Source of the DNA: Chryseobacterium pennipullorum
GTDB lineage: Bacteria > Bacteroidota > Bacteroidia > Flavobacteriales > Weeksellaceae
Length of the DNA: 64,000 bases
NCBI RefSeq assembly: GCF_003384725.1
Contig: NZ_QNVV01000003.1
Span: 310,001 to 374,000 of the forward strand
Direction of reading: 5' to 3'
Shown here: positions 27,069 to 37,267 of the stretch, in pieces
Layout of the letters: the number at the start of each line of letters is the position of its first letter
Numbering within the stretch: the stretch's first letter is position 1
The notes under the pieces: model-generated
Told to the model about the DNA's origin: nothing
Databases searched by the model: none
What the model saw: only the letters and a program-made list of their open reading frames with translations
Program-made: the position numbers and the translations under genes

Positions 27069-27800
27069 TTACGTTAAAATTCCATAGAGTAAAGCTGCTA
27101 TTACGCTTCCGATCACTGGTCCTGCAACGGGTATCCATGCGTAGCCCCAGTCGCTGCTGCCTTTTACAGGGAGGATTGAATGTATTATTCTGGGGGCAAG
27201 ATCCCGGGCAGGGTTGATAGCATAGCCCGTGGTACCTCCCAGAGATAATCCAATGACCCAAACAACGAAAGTAACAGGAATTGCCCCTACAGAACCAAGT
27301 CCCACTTTTGCTGCCGGATCCGCCTGTAAAGAAATACTGGGGTTTGCAAAATAAAAGATGGTAAATACCAGCACAAACGTTCCAATGATTTCACTGATCA
27401 GATTAGAAGATGTTTTGCGGATGGCCGGGCCTGTACTGAAGCAAGCCAGTTTGGCACCTTCATCTTCTGTAATGGCAAAGTGATCCTTATGAAACAGCCA
27501 TACAAGAAATGCGCCGATCATTCCACCGATCATTTGAGCGGCAATATAGGAGGGAACGAGGTTCCATTCAAATTGTCCTGCAGTAGCAAGTCCGATGGTC
27601 ACAGCGGGATTAAGGTGTGCGCCGCTTACCGGTCCTGCCACAGTTACTCCAACAAAAACGGCTAAAGCCCAGGCGGTCGTGATGACGATCCAGCCGGAAT
27701 TATTTCCTTTCGTATCTTTTAATACAACATTGGCAACAACACCGTTTCCTAATAATATAAGAAGTGCTGTCCCTATTAATTCTGCAATAAATGGTGTCAT
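27069..27800 (-). CDS. glpF: Glycerol facilitator (aquaglyceroporin, MIP family)
   Basis: This inner-membrane channel lets glycerol diffuse in. Both NPA boxes are intact: HLNPAVT (Asn64) and INPARD (Asn196). Asp200 after the second NPA is the residue that marks glycerol facilitators rather than strict water channels. The 243-residue length and six hydrophobic segments fit the family. It follows glpK by 24 bases. Confidence 0.93.
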   Translation of the reverse strand: MTPFIAELIGTALLILLGNGVVANVVLKDTKGNNSGWIVITTAWALAVFVGVTVAGPVSGAHLNPAVTIGLATAGQFEWNLVPSYIAAQMIGGMIGAFLVWLFHKDHFAITEDEGAKLACFSTGPAIRKTSSNLISEIIGTFVLVFTIFYFANPSISLQADPAAKVGLGSVGAIPVTFVVWVIGLSLGGTTGYAINPARDLAPRIIHSILPVKGSSDWGYAWIPVAGPVIGSVIAALLYGILT

Positions 27801-27824
27801 GTGAGTTTTTTTAAGGTCAGGAAA

Positions 27825-29321
27825 TTAATCTTCTATCCAGTTTTGTGCACGCGTTACGGCTTTCTTCCAGAAATGGGTCATTTTATCCACCTCCTCTTTC
27901 TCCAGTTGAGGATGGAAATCTTTGTCAACAATCCATTGCGCCTGTATTTCATCTATATTCTTCCAGTAGCCCACAGCAAGCCCTGCGAGATAAGCAGCTC
28001 CCAATGCAGTGGTCTCTAATGTTTTCGGTCTTGTGATTTTGAAACCGAATAAGTCAGACTGTATCTGCATGAGAAGATCACTTGCCGAAGCACCACCATC
28101 TACTCTCAATTCCAGACTTTCTCTTCCGGAGTCTGCTTCCATTGCTTTTACGATGTCATAAACCTGGAATGCAATTCCTTCCAGTGTTGCCCTGGCAATA
28201 TGTCCGTCAGTCGTTCCACGTGTAATTCCTACCATTGTGCCTCTTGCGTACTGATCCCAATAAGGGGCTCCCATACCGGTAAGGGCAGGTACAAAGTAGA
28301 CACCTCCGTTATCTTTAACTGATGCTGCCAGTTCATTGACCTCCACAGAAGACTTGATCAGCTTCAGGCCGTCTCTGAGCCACTGGATAGCAGCTCCTCC
28401 TACAAATACACTTCCTTCCAGAGCGTAGTTTACTTCGCCATTGATTTTCCATGCTACTGTGGTAAGAAGATTATTCTTAGAAGAAACAGCTTCTTTTCCT
28501 GTATTCATCAATAAAAAGCAGCCTGTTCCGTAGGTGTTTTTTACCATTCCCGGAGAAGTACACATCTGCCCGAATAAAGCGGCTTGCTGGTCTCCCGCGA
28601 TTCCGGCAATAGGAATTTTGGTAGAGAACAATGTGGTTGCCGTCTCTCCATAGACTTCGCTGCTTTGTTTTACTTCAGGAAGAATGTCTCTTGGGATATT
28701 GAATAATTCAAGCAGGTCGTTATCCCATTCAAGGGTATGGATATTCAAAAGCATTGTACGGCTGGCATTCGAAACATCTGTGATAAACATTTTCCCGCGG
28801 GTGAGTTTCCAAACCAGCCATGTGTCTACCGTTCCGAAGCATAGTTTTCCAGCTTCCGCTTTTTCTCTCGCACCGTCTACATGATCGAGAATCCATTTTA
28901 ATTTGGTGGCAGAGAAATAAGCATCCAATACGAGTCCTGTTTTCTCTTTGATGACCTCGGTGTGACCTTGTTCCTTTAGCTCATCACAGTATTTTGAAGT
29001 TCTGCGGTCCTGCCATACAATAGCATTGTAGATAGGATCACCTGTCTCTTTATCCCAAACCACTGTGGTCTCGCGCTGGTTGGTAATACCGATGGCTGCA
29101 ACTTCAAGTCCGGAAATACCTGCCTTGGCAATAACTTCTGCTGCTACTGAGATCTGTGATGACCATATTTCGTTCGGATCATGCTCCACCCATCCCGGAG
29201 TTGGGAATATTTGTCGGAAGTCTTTTTGGGATAAATATTTTATTTCTCCACTGTGATTGAATAAGATCGCTCGGGAGGAAGTGGTTCCCTGATCCAGAGC
29301 GAGAATTAATTTTTCATTCAT
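27825..29321 (-). CDS. glpK: Glycerol kinase
   Basis: This enzyme phosphorylates glycerol to sn-glycerol 3-phosphate, trapping it in the cell. The 498-residue FGGY-family protein begins [15 protein letters not shown] and has the [13 protein letters not shown] and [11 protein letters not shown] segments of the actin-like ATPase fold. It lies 13 bases after glpD and before the facilitator gene. Confidence 0.97.
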   Translation of the reverse strand: MNEKLILALDQGTTSSRAILFNHSGEIKYLSQKDFRQIFPTPGWVEHDPNEIWSSQISVAAEVIAKAGISGLEVAAIGITNQRETTVVWDKETGDPIYNAIVWQDRRTSKYCDELKEQGHTEVIKEKTGLVLDAYFSATKLKWILDHVDGAREKAEAGKLCFGTVDTWLVWKLTRGKMFITDVSNASRTMLLNIHTLEWDNDLLELFNIPRDILPEVKQSSEVYGETATTLFSTKIPIAGIAGDQQAALFGQMCTSPGMVKNTYGTGCFLLMNTGKEAVSSKNNLLTTVAWKINGEVNYALEGSVFVGGAAIQWLRDGLKLIKSSVEVNELAASVKDNGGVYFVPALTGMGAPYWDQYARGTMVGITRGTTDGHIARATLEGIAFQVYDIVKAMEADSGRESLELRVDGGASASDLLMQIQSDLFGFKITRPKTLETTALGAAYLAGLAVGYWKNIDEIQAQWIVDKDFHPQLEKEEVDKMTHFWKKAVTRAQNWIED

Positions 29322-29334
29322 ACGATATAGTGTG

Positions 29335-30933
29335 TTAATTGAGATGAATAGCTTTAGGCGAGTAGGGAGTTAATAAATATCCTCTTGCTAACTCGATGAA
29401 TTCGTTTTCCTGCTGTTGGGCCCATTCTTCAGAATATCCTTTTTCTTCGGCAATGATTCTTGCGACATGGTGAGCGCTGTCTATGGCAGCCCTGGCATCC
29501 AGAAACAGCAATCGTACTCTTCTGGCCAGAATATCCTCAATGGTTTCAGCCATTTCATTCCTTACGGCCCATACAACCTCTGCCACGGTGAAAGGATGAT
29601 CGGGATGGATTTTCTGTTTGTACTTTGGATTTCCCTCCTGTAAGGCTTTTATTGCCGGAATGTCCGAACCGTATACATATAAATGATTACTCCGGTCTAC
29701 GCTCTCGGGTTTTACATTTCCGTGGATGGAAAGATGTTCTGTCTTGGAAGTGGTATTTCCCAGGCGGTGAACTTTCATTGCTTCATCAATCGTATCTTCC
29801 GCCATTTTGCGGTAGGTAGTCCATTTTCCTCCGATAATGGAGATCAGGCCTGTATCTGATGCAATTACTTTGTGGCTTCTGGAAACTTCTTTTGTGCTTT
29901 TGCTTCCATCTTTAGGAGCTGCCAGTGGACGCAATCCGGCAAAAACAGATTTTACATCCTCACGGGTTGGTTTTTTAGCCAGGTATTGTCTTGCGGTATT
30001 CAATACGAAACTGATCTCTTCCTCCAGGGCACGCGGCTCAAAGCTTTCATCCTTTAGAAGAGTGTCGGTAGTTCCTACCAAAGCTCTGTCGTGCCAAGGA
30101 ACAACAAACAGGACCCGACCGTCTGATGTTTTAGGAATCATAATCGCGTCATCGCTTTTCAGAAATGATTTATCCAATACCAAATGAATACCCTGGCTTG
30201 GTACTACAAGCTTACCATGTTTAGGATTATTCATATTCAAAATCTCATTTGTGAAGACACCTGTGGCATTGATGACCACCTTCGCATTAATCTGATATTG
30301 CTGTTTCGAAAACTGATCTTCTGCAACGACTCCAGAGATTTTACCCGAATCGTCTTTCAGTAGATTGATCACCTTCATATAGTTGATGGCATTTCCTCCC
30401 TTTTCAATAATCGTCTGAGTTAAGTTGATGGCAAGTCTGGCATCGTCAAACTGCCCGTCCTGGTAAACAACACCACTCATCAAATGGTTTTGTTCAATAG
30501 TAGGGAGTTTCTCAATAGTGGTAGATTTGCTGATATACTTTGTCTTACCCAAACTTAATTTTCCTGCCAGGAAGTCATAGACGGAAAGTCCTATTTTATA
30601 GTAAATTCCACCCCACCATGTATAATTAGGAATGATGAAAGATTGATTTTTTACAATGTGGGCTGCATTTTTTGCGAGAAGACCTCTTTCTTTAAGGGCT
30701 TCCTTTACCAATCCTACATCTCCCTGTGCCAGGTATCGTACGCCTCCATGCACCAGCTTGGTGCTTCTGCTGGAGGTTGCTTTTGCAAAATCGTGAGATT
30801 CAAGCAATAAGGTTTTGAAGCCTCTGCTTACGGCATCAAGGGCTGAGCCTAAACCGCTGGCGCCTCCTCCGATGACGATAAAATCCCATTCTTTCACATG
30901 GGTTAATGTATTGAGTTCTTCGTTTCGTTTCAT
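29335..30933 (-). CDS. glpD: Aerobic glycerol-3-phosphate dehydrogenase
   Basis: This FAD enzyme oxidises glycerol 3-phosphate to dihydroxyacetone phosphate at the inner membrane and passes electrons to quinone. A dinucleotide-binding loop ([13 protein letters not shown], near residue 21) opens the 532-residue protein, followed by [17 protein letters not shown], typical of GlpD, and a C-terminal DAO_C domain. It is the first gene of the operon. Its opening codons (atgaaacgaaacgaa) contain another copy of the octamer seen in the upstream operator. Confidence 0.97.
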   Translation of the reverse strand: MKRNEELNTLTHVKEWDFIVIGGGASGLGSALDAVSRGFKTLLLESHDFAKATSSRSTKLVHGGVRYLAQGDVGLVKEALKERGLLAKNAAHIVKNQSFIIPNYTWWGGIYYKIGLSVYDFLAGKLSLGKTKYISKSTTIEKLPTIEQNHLMSGVVYQDGQFDDARLAINLTQTIIEKGGNAINYMKVINLLKDDSGKISGVVAEDQFSKQQYQINAKVVINATGVFTNEILNMNNPKHGKLVVPSQGIHLVLDKSFLKSDDAIMIPKTSDGRVLFVVPWHDRALVGTTDTLLKDESFEPRALEEEISFVLNTARQYLAKKPTREDVKSVFAGLRPLAAPKDGSKSTKEVSRSHKVIASDTGLISIIGGKWTTYRKMAEDTIDEAMKVHRLGNTTSKTEHLSIHGNVKPESVDRSNHLYVYGSDIPAIKALQEGNPKYKQKIHPDHPFTVAEVVWAVRNEMAETIEDILARRVRLLFLDARAAIDSAHHVARIIAEEKGYSEEWAQQQENEFIELARGYLLTPYSPKAIHLN

Positions 30934-30935
30934 AA

Positions 30936-30957
30936 ATGTTTCGTTTATGTTTCGTTT
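30936..30957. promoter_or_regulatory. Candidate GlpR operator (tandem 11-mers)
   Basis: Two perfect tandem copies of ATGTTTCGTTT occupy the stretch just downstream of the glpD -7 box, where a bound repressor would block the transcription start. A further TTTCGTTT lies at 30923-30930 inside glpD, and an inverted AAACGAA at 31039-31045 stands in front of the divergent regulator gene. Confidence 0.65.
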
Positions 30958-30958
30958 T

Positions 30959-30987
30959 CAAATATATAAATTAAATTCGAAAGCAAA
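30959..30987 (-). promoter_or_regulatory. Promoter of the glpDKF operon
   Basis: On the minus strand, TTTG (30984-30987) is followed after 17 bases by TAtaTTTG (30959-30966). The operator repeats begin one base downstream. Confidence 0.65.
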
Positions 30988-31027
30988 AAGAAAATAAATG
31001 AAATTTAGGAATGTAAAAAATAATCGT

Positions 31028-31035
31028 TAATTTTG
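31028..31035 (+). promoter_or_regulatory. Candidate -7 box for the glp regulator gene
   Basis: TAatTTTG lies 14 bases before the ATG, with TTTA rather than TTTG in the -33 region. An AAACGAA half-site follows it, which suggests autoregulation. Confidence 0.45.
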
Positions 31036-31049
31036 GTGAAACGAATAAA

Positions 31050-31811
31050 ATGGAAAAGCTGATACCCAGGCACGATGAAATATTGAAAGAGCTGGATGTG
31101 AAAGGTCATGTACAGGTTCAGGACCTTTGTGAGAAGTTTAATGTCTCTTCAGTTACGATACGAAAGGATTTGAATTATCTCGAAACCCTTGGTCTTCTTT
31201 TCCGGAACCACGGCGGGGCCAGCAAACAGGTGCGTTATGCTTATGAAAAAAATGTAGGGGAGAAAGAAAATATTAATGTAGAGGCGAAGCAGGCGATTGC
31301 TAAAACTGCGTTGTCTCTTATTCAGGAAAACGACTGTATTATTCTGGCTTCCGGAACCACGATGCATTATCTGGCCAGAATGCTGGTGAATTTCGGACCA
31401 CTTACTGTTTTGACTTCTTCGCTGCGGGTGGCCATTGAATTGTGTAACAATCCTAATATTAATATCATTCAGCTGGGGGGTGAAGTGCGAAAGAGTTCTA
31501 CTTCTATAGTAGGATCTATTTCAGAAGGAATCCTGAAGCAGTTTTCCTGCAATAAACTTTTCCTGGGGGTAGACGGGATTGACCCTGAATTCGGAATCAG
31601 TACTTCCAATGCTGCCGAAGCTCACCTTAATCAGGTGATGATCGAATGTGCAGATCAAACAATTATTCTTGCAGATTCTTCCAAGCTCAACACGAAAGGT
31701 TTTGGAAAAATAGCTTCTCTCGATGCCATGGATTATCTGATTACCGACGTGGGTATTGCTGATGAAGATAAGGCGGTGCTGGAAGAAATGGGAGTGAATG
31801 TGATGGTGTAA
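31050..31811 (+). CDS. DeoR/GlpR-family transcriptional repressor of the glycerol operon
   Basis: The 253-residue protein has an N-terminal DeoR helix-turn-helix (residues 6-60: VQDLCEKFNVSSVTIRKDL, then NHGGASK) and a C-terminal sugar-phosphate sensor domain (LASGTTMHYLA, LFLGVDGID, ILADSSKL). It is divergent from glpD, and the shared 116-base spacer contains the repeated octamer. The likely inducer is glycerol 3-phosphate, by analogy with GlpR; that is inferred. Confidence 0.92.
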   Translation: MEKLIPRHDEILKELDVKGHVQVQDLCEKFNVSSVTIRKDLNYLETLGLLFRNHGGASKQVRYAYEKNVGEKENINVEAKQAIAKTALSLIQENDCIILASGTTMHYLARMLVNFGPLTVLTSSLRVAIELCNNPNINIIQLGGEVRKSSTSIVGSISEGILKQFSCNKLFLGVDGIDPEFGISTSNAAEAHLNQVMIECADQTIILADSSKLNTKGFGKIASLDAMDYLITDVGIADEDKAVLEEMGVNVMV

Positions 31812-31836
31812 TTAAGGCTTCTTCTTAATTTCTTTT
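31810..31836 (+). terminator. Possible weak terminator after the glp regulator
   Basis: An AT-rich 7-bp perfect stem (AATTAAG with CTTAATT) overlaps the stop codon and is followed by a T-rich stretch. Confidence 0.35.
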
Positions 31837-31926
31837 CTAAAATCAAAATAATTCCTGAGGAAATTTATTCTGAATTTTTTCAAAATCATCTAATTGATTA
31901 AAAATCAAAATATTTTAGACGAAATA

Positions 31927-31957
31927 TTTGTCAGTTATAAAATTATTCGTAGATTTG
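31927..31957 (+). promoter_or_regulatory. Promoter of the S10-spc-alpha superoperon
   Basis: TTTG (31927-31930) and TAgaTTTG (31950-31957) are exactly 19 bases apart, the same architecture as the str operon promoter. The transcript would have a leader of about 100 bases before rplC. Confidence 0.8.
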
Positions 31958-32063
31958 CACACTCATTTTAGGGGCGTAGTATGCCTATATCAAAAGTAGA
32001 AATTACTTCAGACTTCCGAAAAATGGGTATAAATAAAGGATAAATTTTATTATAATATAAACA

Positions 32064-32690
32064 ATGTCAGGTATTATTGGTAAAAAAATCGGTATGACAT
32101 CTTTGTTTAACGAAGAAGGGAAAAACATTCCTTGTACAGTTATTCAAGCTGGTCCATGCTCGGTTTTACAGGTCAGAACCTTAGAAAAAGACGGTTATAA
32201 AGCTGTTCAATTAGGTTTCGATGACAAGAGTGAGAAGAACGTTGGTAAAGCGTTAGCTGGTCATTTTAAAAAGGCTGGTTCTGCTCCTAAAGCTAAATTA
32301 GTAGAATTCTACAGAGAATTCGTTGATGAAGTAAAAGTAGGAGAAGAGGTGAAAGTTGATTTATTCGCTGAAGGTGAATTTGTTGACGTAACAGGAACTT
32401 CAAAAGGTAAAGGCTTCCAGGGTGTTGTTAAAAGACATGGATTTGGAGGTGTAATGCAGGCAACTCATGGTCAGCACAACAGACTTAGAGCTCCAGGTTC
32501 TATCGGTGCTGGTTCAGACCCTTCAAGAGTATTCAAAGGGATGAGAATGGCTGGAAGAATGGGAGGTAAGCAGGTAACTGTTCAAAACCTTCAAGTATTA
32601 AAAGTGGATCAAGAACAAAATCTTTTAGTAGTAAAAGGTGCTGTTCCGGGAGCTAAAAATTCTTATGTAATTATCAGAAAATGGAACTAG
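32064..32690 (+). CDS. rplC: 50S ribosomal protein L3 (uL3)
   Basis: uL3 is an early-assembly protein whose extended loop reaches the peptidyl-transferase centre. The 208-residue protein has the signature [15 protein letters not shown], and [20 protein letters not shown] lines that loop. It is the first gene of the superoperon here because rpsJ is elsewhere. Its last 10 bases overlap rplD. Confidence 0.98.
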   Translation: MSGIIGKKIGMTSLFNEEGKNIPCTVIQAGPCSVLQVRTLEKDGYKAVQLGFDDKSEKNVGKALAGHFKKAGSAPKAKLVEFYREFVDEVKVGEEVKVDLFAEGEFVDVTGTSKGKGFQGVVKRHGFGGVMQATHGQHNRLRAPGSIGAGSDPSRVFKGMRMAGRMGGKQVTVQNLQVLKVDQEQNLLVVKGAVPGAKNSYVIIRKWN

Positions 32691-33310
32691 TAGTATTAAA
32701 TACATCAGGAAAAGAGACCGGAAGAAAAGTAACTCTAGACGAAACAGTATTCGGAATTGAGCCAAATCAGCACGCGGTTTACTTAGAAGTTAAACAGTAC
32801 CTTGCTGCACAAAGACAAGGGACTCATAAAGCAAAAGAAAGAAGCGAAATTACAGCTTCTACTAAAAAGCTTAAGAAGCAAAAAGGATCAGGATCTGCTA
32901 GATACGGGGATATCAAATCTCCAACTTTCAGAGGTGGAGGTAGAGTATTCGGACCAAAACCAAGAGACTACAGATTCAAATTGAACAAAGCTCTTAAGAG
33001 ATTAGCTAAAAAATCTGTTTTATCTCAGAAAATGAGAGACAACAGCATTAAAGTTTTAGAAGATTTGAGCTTTGGTGCTCCTAAGACTAAAGATTTTATC
33101 AATGTATTAAACGCATTGGAACTTAACGGTAAAAAATCTTTATTCGTTCTTCCTGAAGCTAACAAGAATGTGTATTTATCTTCAAGAAACTTACCTAAAA
33201 CTAAAGTAATGAACTTCAACGAAATCAGTTCTTACGATTTAGTAAATGCTGGTGAGATCATTTTCTTCGAAGGTGCAGTTGAAAAATTCCAGGAAAATTT
33301 AAAGAAATAA
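32681..33310 (+). CDS. rplD: 50S ribosomal protein L4 (uL4)
   Basis: uL4 lines the nascent-peptide exit tunnel. The tunnel loop is recognisable as [14 protein letters not shown] with [14 protein letters not shown]. The 209-residue protein starts inside the end of rplC ([10 protein letters not shown]), a 10-base overlap that implies translational coupling. In E. coli L4 also autoregulates the S10 operon; no such leader is evident here. Confidence 0.98.
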   Translation: MELVVLNTSGKETGRKVTLDETVFGIEPNQHAVYLEVKQYLAAQRQGTHKAKERSEITASTKKLKKQKGSGSARYGDIKSPTFRGGGRVFGPKPRDYRFKLNKALKRLAKKSVLSQKMRDNSIKVLEDLSFGAPKTKDFINVLNALELNGKKSLFVLPEANKNVYLSSRNLPKTKVMNFNEISSYDLVNAGEIIFFEGAVEKFQENLKK

Positions 33311-33313
33311 GTC

Positions 33314-33604
33314 ATGTCTATTATTATTAAACCAGTTATTTCAGAAAAGGCTAATTACCTTACAGATTTAAGAGGTTCTTATTCTTTCTTAGTTGATCCT
33401 AAGGCGAATAAAATCCAGATTAAAAAGGCTGTTGAAGCAGCTTACGGTGTAAAAGTAGCAGACGTTAACACAATGATTTATGCTCCGAAGGTATCTTCAA
33501 AATACACTAAAAAAGGTCTTCAAGTAGGAAAGACAAACAAATTGAAAAAAGCGGTAATCAAACTTGCTGAAGGTGAGGTTATCGATATTTTTGCTGTAAA
33601 TTAA
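33314..33604 (+). CDS. rplW: 50S ribosomal protein L23 (uL23)
   Basis: uL23 stands at the tunnel exit and docks trigger factor and SRP. The 96-residue protein has the family start IIKPVISEKA and the strand KIQIKKAVEAAYGVKVADVNT. It begins 3 bases after rplD. Confidence 0.97.
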   Translation: MSIIIKPVISEKANYLTDLRGSYSFLVDPKANKIQIKKAVEAAYGVKVADVNTMIYAPKVSSKYTKKGLQVGKTNKLKKAVIKLAEGEVIDIFAVN

Positions 33605-33626
33605 TTATTAATTATAAATAATAGTA

Positions 33627-34448
33627 ATGTCTGTTAGAAAATTAAAACCTATCACCCCGGGACAGAGATTCAGAATTGTAAACAATTTTGAGGAAATTAC
33701 TACCAACAAACCAGAGAAATCTCTAACAGTTGGTATTAAAAAGTCAGGTGGACGTAACCAAACAGGTAAAATGACCATGCGTTACACCGGAGGTGGACAC
33801 AAAAAGAAATACAGAATTATTGACTTCAAAAGAAACAAAGCAAACGTTGAAGCCACTGTAAAATCTGTAGAATACGATCCAAACAGAACTGCATTTATCG
33901 CTTTATTAGAGTACGCAGATGGAGAGAAGAGATATATCATCGCTCCAAACGGTATCAAAGTGGATCAGAAAGTAATTTCTGGTGAAAGCGTAGAACCAAA
34001 TGTAGGGAACGCAATGAAGTTGAAAAACATTCCATTAGGTACTGTGATTTCTTGTGTTGAAATGAAGCCTGGTCAAGGTGCAATTTTAGCAAGAAGTGCT
34101 GGTTCTTCAGCTCAATTGACTTCAAGAGACGGAAAATATGCAATCATCAAATTGCCTTCAGGAGAATCAAGAATGATCCTTACTGAATGTTATGCAATGA
34201 TTGGATCAGTTTCTAACTCTGACCACCAATTAACAGTATCAGGTAAGGCTGGTAGAAGCAGATGGTTAGGTAGAAGACCAAGAACAAGAGCGGTTGTAAT
34301 GAACCCAGTTGATCACCCAATGGGAGGTGGTGAAGGACGTTCTTCAGGAGGTCACCCAAGATCTAGAAACGGTAAACCATCTAAAGGTTACAAAACTAGA
34401 AAGAAAAACAAAGTGTCTAACCGTTACATCGTATCTAAAAGAAAATAA
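33627..34448 (+). CDS. rplB: 50S ribosomal protein L2 (uL2)
   Basis: uL2 is needed for subunit joining and peptidyl-transferase activity. The 273-residue protein carries the conserved [18 protein letters not shown] near residue 45 and the C-terminal [19 protein letters not shown] with the conserved histidine of the active-site region. Confidence 0.98.
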   Translation: MSVRKLKPITPGQRFRIVNNFEEITTNKPEKSLTVGIKKSGGRNQTGKMTMRYTGGGHKKKYRIIDFKRNKANVEATVKSVEYDPNRTAFIALLEYADGEKRYIIAPNGIKVDQKVISGESVEPNVGNAMKLKNIPLGTVISCVEMKPGQGAILARSAGSSAQLTSRDGKYAIIKLPSGESRMILTECYAMIGSVSNSDHQLTVSGKAGRSRWLGRRPRTRAVVMNPVDHPMGGGEGRSSGGHPRSRNGKPSKGYKTRKKNKVSNRYIVSKRK

Positions 34449-34450
34449 TT

Positions 34451-34729
34451 ATGGCAAGATCACTTAAAAAAGGACCGTTCATTCATCATACTTTAGATAA
34501 GAAGGTTCAGGCAAATATAGAGTCTGGTAAGAAGACAGTTATCAAAACTTGGTCTAGAGCATCGATGATCTCTCCGGACTTCGTAGGACAAACTATTGCA
34601 GTACATAACGGGAAATCTTTTATCCCTGTATATGTTACAGAAAACATGGTTGGTCACAAGTTAGGCGAATTTTCTCCAACAAGATCTTTCAGAGGTCATG
34701 GTGGTAACAAAAACAAAGGAAGCAGATAA
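34451..34729 (+). CDS. rpsS: 30S ribosomal protein S19 (uS19)
   Basis: uS19 is in the 30S head and contacts S13 and the A-site tRNA. The 92-residue protein keeps [31 protein letters not shown] and [12 protein letters not shown]. It is spaced 2 bases from its neighbours on both sides. Confidence 0.98.
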   Translation: MARSLKKGPFIHHTLDKKVQANIESGKKTVIKTWSRASMISPDFVGQTIAVHNGKSFIPVYVTENMVGHKLGEFSPTRSFRGHGGNKNKGSR

Positions 34730-34731
34730 TC

Positions 34732-35130
34732 ATGGGATCAAGAAAACAAGATAGTTCAATCGCAAGAAAAGAAGCTAACAAAGACGTTGTAAAAGCTTCA
34801 TTAAATAATTGCCCGTCTTCTCCGAGAAAAATGAGATTAGTTGCTGATATCATTAGAGGAGAGCAGGTAGATAAAGCTCTTTATATCCTAAAATATTCTA
34901 AGAAGGATGCATCTAACAAGTTAGAGAAATTACTTCTTTCTGCTATGGCAAACTGGCAGACTAAAAACGAAGGTGCGGATATTGAAGAAGCTAACCTTAT
35001 CGTTAAAGAAATCTTCGTGGATAGTGCAAGACAATTGAAGAGACTAAGACCAGCTCCACAAGGTAGAGGGTATAGAATCAGAAAAAGATCTAACCACGTT
35101 ACATTAATCTTAGGTAATAAAGAAAATTAA
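34732..35130 (+). CDS. rplV: 50S ribosomal protein L22 (uL22)
   Basis: uL22 has a long hairpin in the exit tunnel near the macrolide site. The family segments are [14 protein letters not shown] and the C-terminal [20 protein letters not shown]. The 132 residues include a slightly long N-terminus ([16 protein letters not shown]). Confidence 0.98.
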   Translation: MGSRKQDSSIARKEANKDVVKASLNNCPSSPRKMRLVADIIRGEQVDKALYILKYSKKDASNKLEKLLLSAMANWQTKNEGADIEEANLIVKEIFVDSARQLKRLRPAPQGRGYRIRKRSNHVTLILGNKEN

Positions 35131-35137
35131 TCAAGGT

Positions 35138-35887
35138 ATGGGACAGAAGACAAATCCAATTGGTAATAGATTAGGTATCATCAGAGGATGGGATTCTAAC
35201 TGGTTTGGTGGAAACGATTATGGAGACAGAATCGCTGAAGACTACAAAATCAGAAGATACCTTGAGGCTAGATTATCTAAAGGTGGTATTTCAAAAATCT
35301 ATATTGAAAGAACACTGAAATTAGTAACAGTTACAATCACTACTGCTAGACCGGGATTGATCATCGGTAAAGGAGGTCAGGAAGTTGATAAACTGAAAGA
35401 AGAATTGAAGAAACTTACAGGTAAGGATATTCAAATCAACATCTTCGAAATCAAAAGACCTGAATTAGATGCTGTACTAGTTGCTGATAGTATTTCTAAG
35501 CAAATTGAAAACAGAATTTCTTACAGAAGAGCTGTTAAAATGGCAATGGCAAGTACGATGAGAATGGGTGCTGAAGGTATCAAAGTTCAAATCTCTGGTA
35601 GATTAAACGGAGCTGAAATGGCAAGATCAGAATCTTTCAAAGAAGGAAGAATCCCATTGTCAACTTTCAGAGCAGATATCGATTACCACTGGGCAGAAGC
35701 TCACACTACTTACGGTAGATTAGGAGTGAAAGTTTGGATCATGAAAGGTGAAGTTTACGGTAAAAGAGAACTTTCTCCACTAGTGGGACAACAGAAAAAA
35801 GGAGGTCAGTCAGACAGAGGAAACAGAGGAGGAGACAGAGACAACAGAAGACCTAGAAAAAACAACAACAATAACAATAATAATTAA
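35138..35887 (+). CDS. rpsC: 30S ribosomal protein S3 (uS3)
   Basis: uS3 forms part of the mRNA entry channel and helicase. A KH domain is visible ([20 protein letters not shown], residues 71-90), followed by the S3 C-terminal domain ([14 protein letters not shown]). The 249-residue protein ends in a low-complexity tail of Arg, Asp and Gly with a run of Asn. It is followed by an unusually long, repeat-bearing spacer before rplP. Confidence 0.98.
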   Translation: MGQKTNPIGNRLGIIRGWDSNWFGGNDYGDRIAEDYKIRRYLEARLSKGGISKIYIERTLKLVTVTITTARPGLIIGKGGQEVDKLKEELKKLTGKDIQINIFEIKRPELDAVLVADSISKQIENRISYRRAVKMAMASTMRMGAEGIKVQISGRLNGAEMARSESFKEGRIPLSTFRADIDYHWAEAHTTYGRLGVKVWIMKGEVYGKRELSPLVGQQKKGGQSDRGNRGGDRDNRRPRKNNNNNNNN

Positions 35888-35977
35888 AATTTTAGATTAG
35901 AAATTTTGAATTTTAAATTACCGTTACTTTTTTAAAATAAAAAAAATCTAAAATCTAAAATCTAAAATCTAAAATTT
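35887..35977. repeat. Inverted and tandem repeat between rpsC and rplP
   Basis: Four tandem TCTAAAA units lie at 35947-35974. The last of them is part of AATCTAAAATTT (35966-35977), a perfect 12-base inverted match to AAATTTTAGATT at 35887-35898. The spacer is AT-rich with no gene and could form a long weak hairpin inside the operon transcript. Confidence 0.6.
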
Positions 35978-35984
35978 AGAGATT

Positions 35985-36410
35985 ATGTTACAACCAAAAA
36001 GAACCAAATTCCGTAGAGTTCACAAGATGAAGATGAAGGGGAATGCCCAAAGAGGTAGTCAACTTGCTTACGGAACTTTTGGGATCAAAGCAACTGAAGG
36101 TGCTTGGATCACTGCAAGACAAATTGAAGCTGCTCGTATTGCTGCGACAAGATATATGAAGAGAGAGGGTCAACTATGGATCAAAATCTTCCCGGATAAG
36201 CCAATTACTAAGAAACCAGCGGAAGTACGTATGGGTAAAGGTAAAGGTGCTGTTGAATACTGGGTAGCTGTAGTAAAACCAGGTAAAATTATGTTTGAAG
36301 TAGGTGGAGTTCCTTACGAAGTTGCGAAAGAAGCTCTTAGACTTGCTGCACAAAAATTGCCAGTAGTTACTAAATTCATCGTTGCTAACGATTTTGTTAA
36401 ACCTTTATAA
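35985..36410 (+). CDS. rplP: 50S ribosomal protein L16 (uL16)
   Basis: uL16 sits near the A site and organises tRNA binding. The 141-residue protein begins [19 protein letters not shown] and has [11 protein letters not shown] and [19 protein letters not shown]. The gene follows a 97-base spacer, much longer than the other gaps of this operon. Confidence 0.98.
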   Translation: MLQPKRTKFRRVHKMKMKGNAQRGSQLAYGTFGIKATEGAWITARQIEAARIAATRYMKREGQLWIKIFPDKPITKKPAEVRMGKGKGAVEYWVAVVKPGKIMFEVGGVPYEVAKEALRLAAQKLPVVTKFIVANDFVKPL

Positions 36411-36422
36411 TCTTTGAGTACA

Positions 36423-36608
36423 ATGAAAAATGCTGATATTAAAAATTTAAGCGCGGGTGATATTCAAGCTCAATTAACTGAAGCAAAAGCTCAATATTCA
36501 AAATTGAAATTGGCTCATGCAATCAGCCCAATTGAAAACCCGATTCAAATCAAAGATTTGAGAAGAACAATCGCTAGACTAAATACTGAGTTAACTAACA
36601 AACAATAA
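36423..36608 (+). CDS. rpmC: 50S ribosomal protein L29 (uL29)
   Basis: uL29 is a two-helix protein at the tunnel exit. The ATG at 36423 gives 61 residues, the usual size (MKNADIKNLS...). An upstream TTG at 36414 adds only three residues and is less likely. It lies directly after rplP. Confidence 0.95.
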   Translation: MKNADIKNLSAGDIQAQLTEAKAQYSKLKLAHAISPIENPIQIKDLRRTIARLNTELTNKQ

Positions 36609-36620
36609 TTTCATTTTACA

Positions 36621-36875
36621 ATGGATAGAAATTTAAGAAAAGAAAGAATCGGAGTGGTTTCCAGCAATAAAATGGAAAAAACTATTGTTGTTAGCGAGAC
36701 TACAAGAGTAAAGCACCCGATGTACGGTAAATTCGTTTTGAAAACGAAAAAATATACTGCACACGACGAGAACAACGAATGCACAGAAGGTGATACAGTT
36801 TTGATCCAAGAAACTAGACCTTTAAGCAAGAGCAAGAGATGGAGATTAGTAAGAATCATTGAAAAAGCTAAGTAA
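36621..36875 (+). CDS. rpsQ: 30S ribosomal protein S17 (uS17)
   Basis: uS17 is a primary 16S rRNA binder with an OB fold. The 84-residue protein has [19 protein letters not shown] and the conserved [13 protein letters not shown] segment near the C-terminus. Confidence 0.97.
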   Translation: MDRNLRKERIGVVSSNKMEKTIVVSETTRVKHPMYGKFVLKTKKYTAHDENNECTEGDTVLIQETRPLSKSKRWRLVRIIEKAK

Positions 36876-36877
36876 TA

Positions 36878-37246
36878 ATGTTACAAACAGAATCAAGATT
36901 AAAAGTTGCTGATAACACAGGTGCTAAAGAAGTACTGGTTATTAGAGTTCTGGGAGGAACCAGAAGAAGATATGCTTCAGTTGGTGATAAAATCGTTGTT
37001 ACGATCAAAGATTCTACACCATCAGGAAACGCAAAGAAAGGTCAGGTATCTAAAGCTGTAGTAGTAAGAACTAAAAAAGCAGTAAGAAGAAAAGATGGTT
37101 CATACATCAAGTTCGACGACAATGCTTGTGTATTGCTAAACGCAGCGGGAGAAATGAGAGGAACACGTGTTTTCGGACCGGTTGCTCGTGAGTTGAGAGA
37201 CAAAGAATATATGAAAATCATTTCATTAGCTCCTGAAGTACTTTAA
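36878..37246 (+). CDS. rplN: 50S ribosomal protein L14 (uL14)
   Basis: uL14 lies at the subunit interface and forms bridges with 16S rRNA. The 122-residue protein starts [19 protein letters not shown] and has the family signature [22 protein letters not shown]. It begins 2 bases after rpsQ. Confidence 0.98.
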   Translation: MLQTESRLKVADNTGAKEVLVIRVLGGTRRRYASVGDKIVVTIKDSTPSGNAKKGQVSKAVVVRTKKAVRRKDGSYIKFDDNACVLLNAAGEMRGTRVFGPVARELRDKEYMKIISLAPEVL

Positions 37247-37267
37247 TTTTTAAAATTTTTTAAAGAA

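Noticed and set aside
31958..32063. Riboswitch or r-protein leader upstream of rplC
   Set aside because: No conserved fold was recognised and no stable long stem is present. Only a short open frame was noted.
35941..35977. TCTAAAA units as a possible CRISPR or satellite
   Set aside because: The units are 7 bases without spacers, so this is a short tandem repeat, not a CRISPR array.
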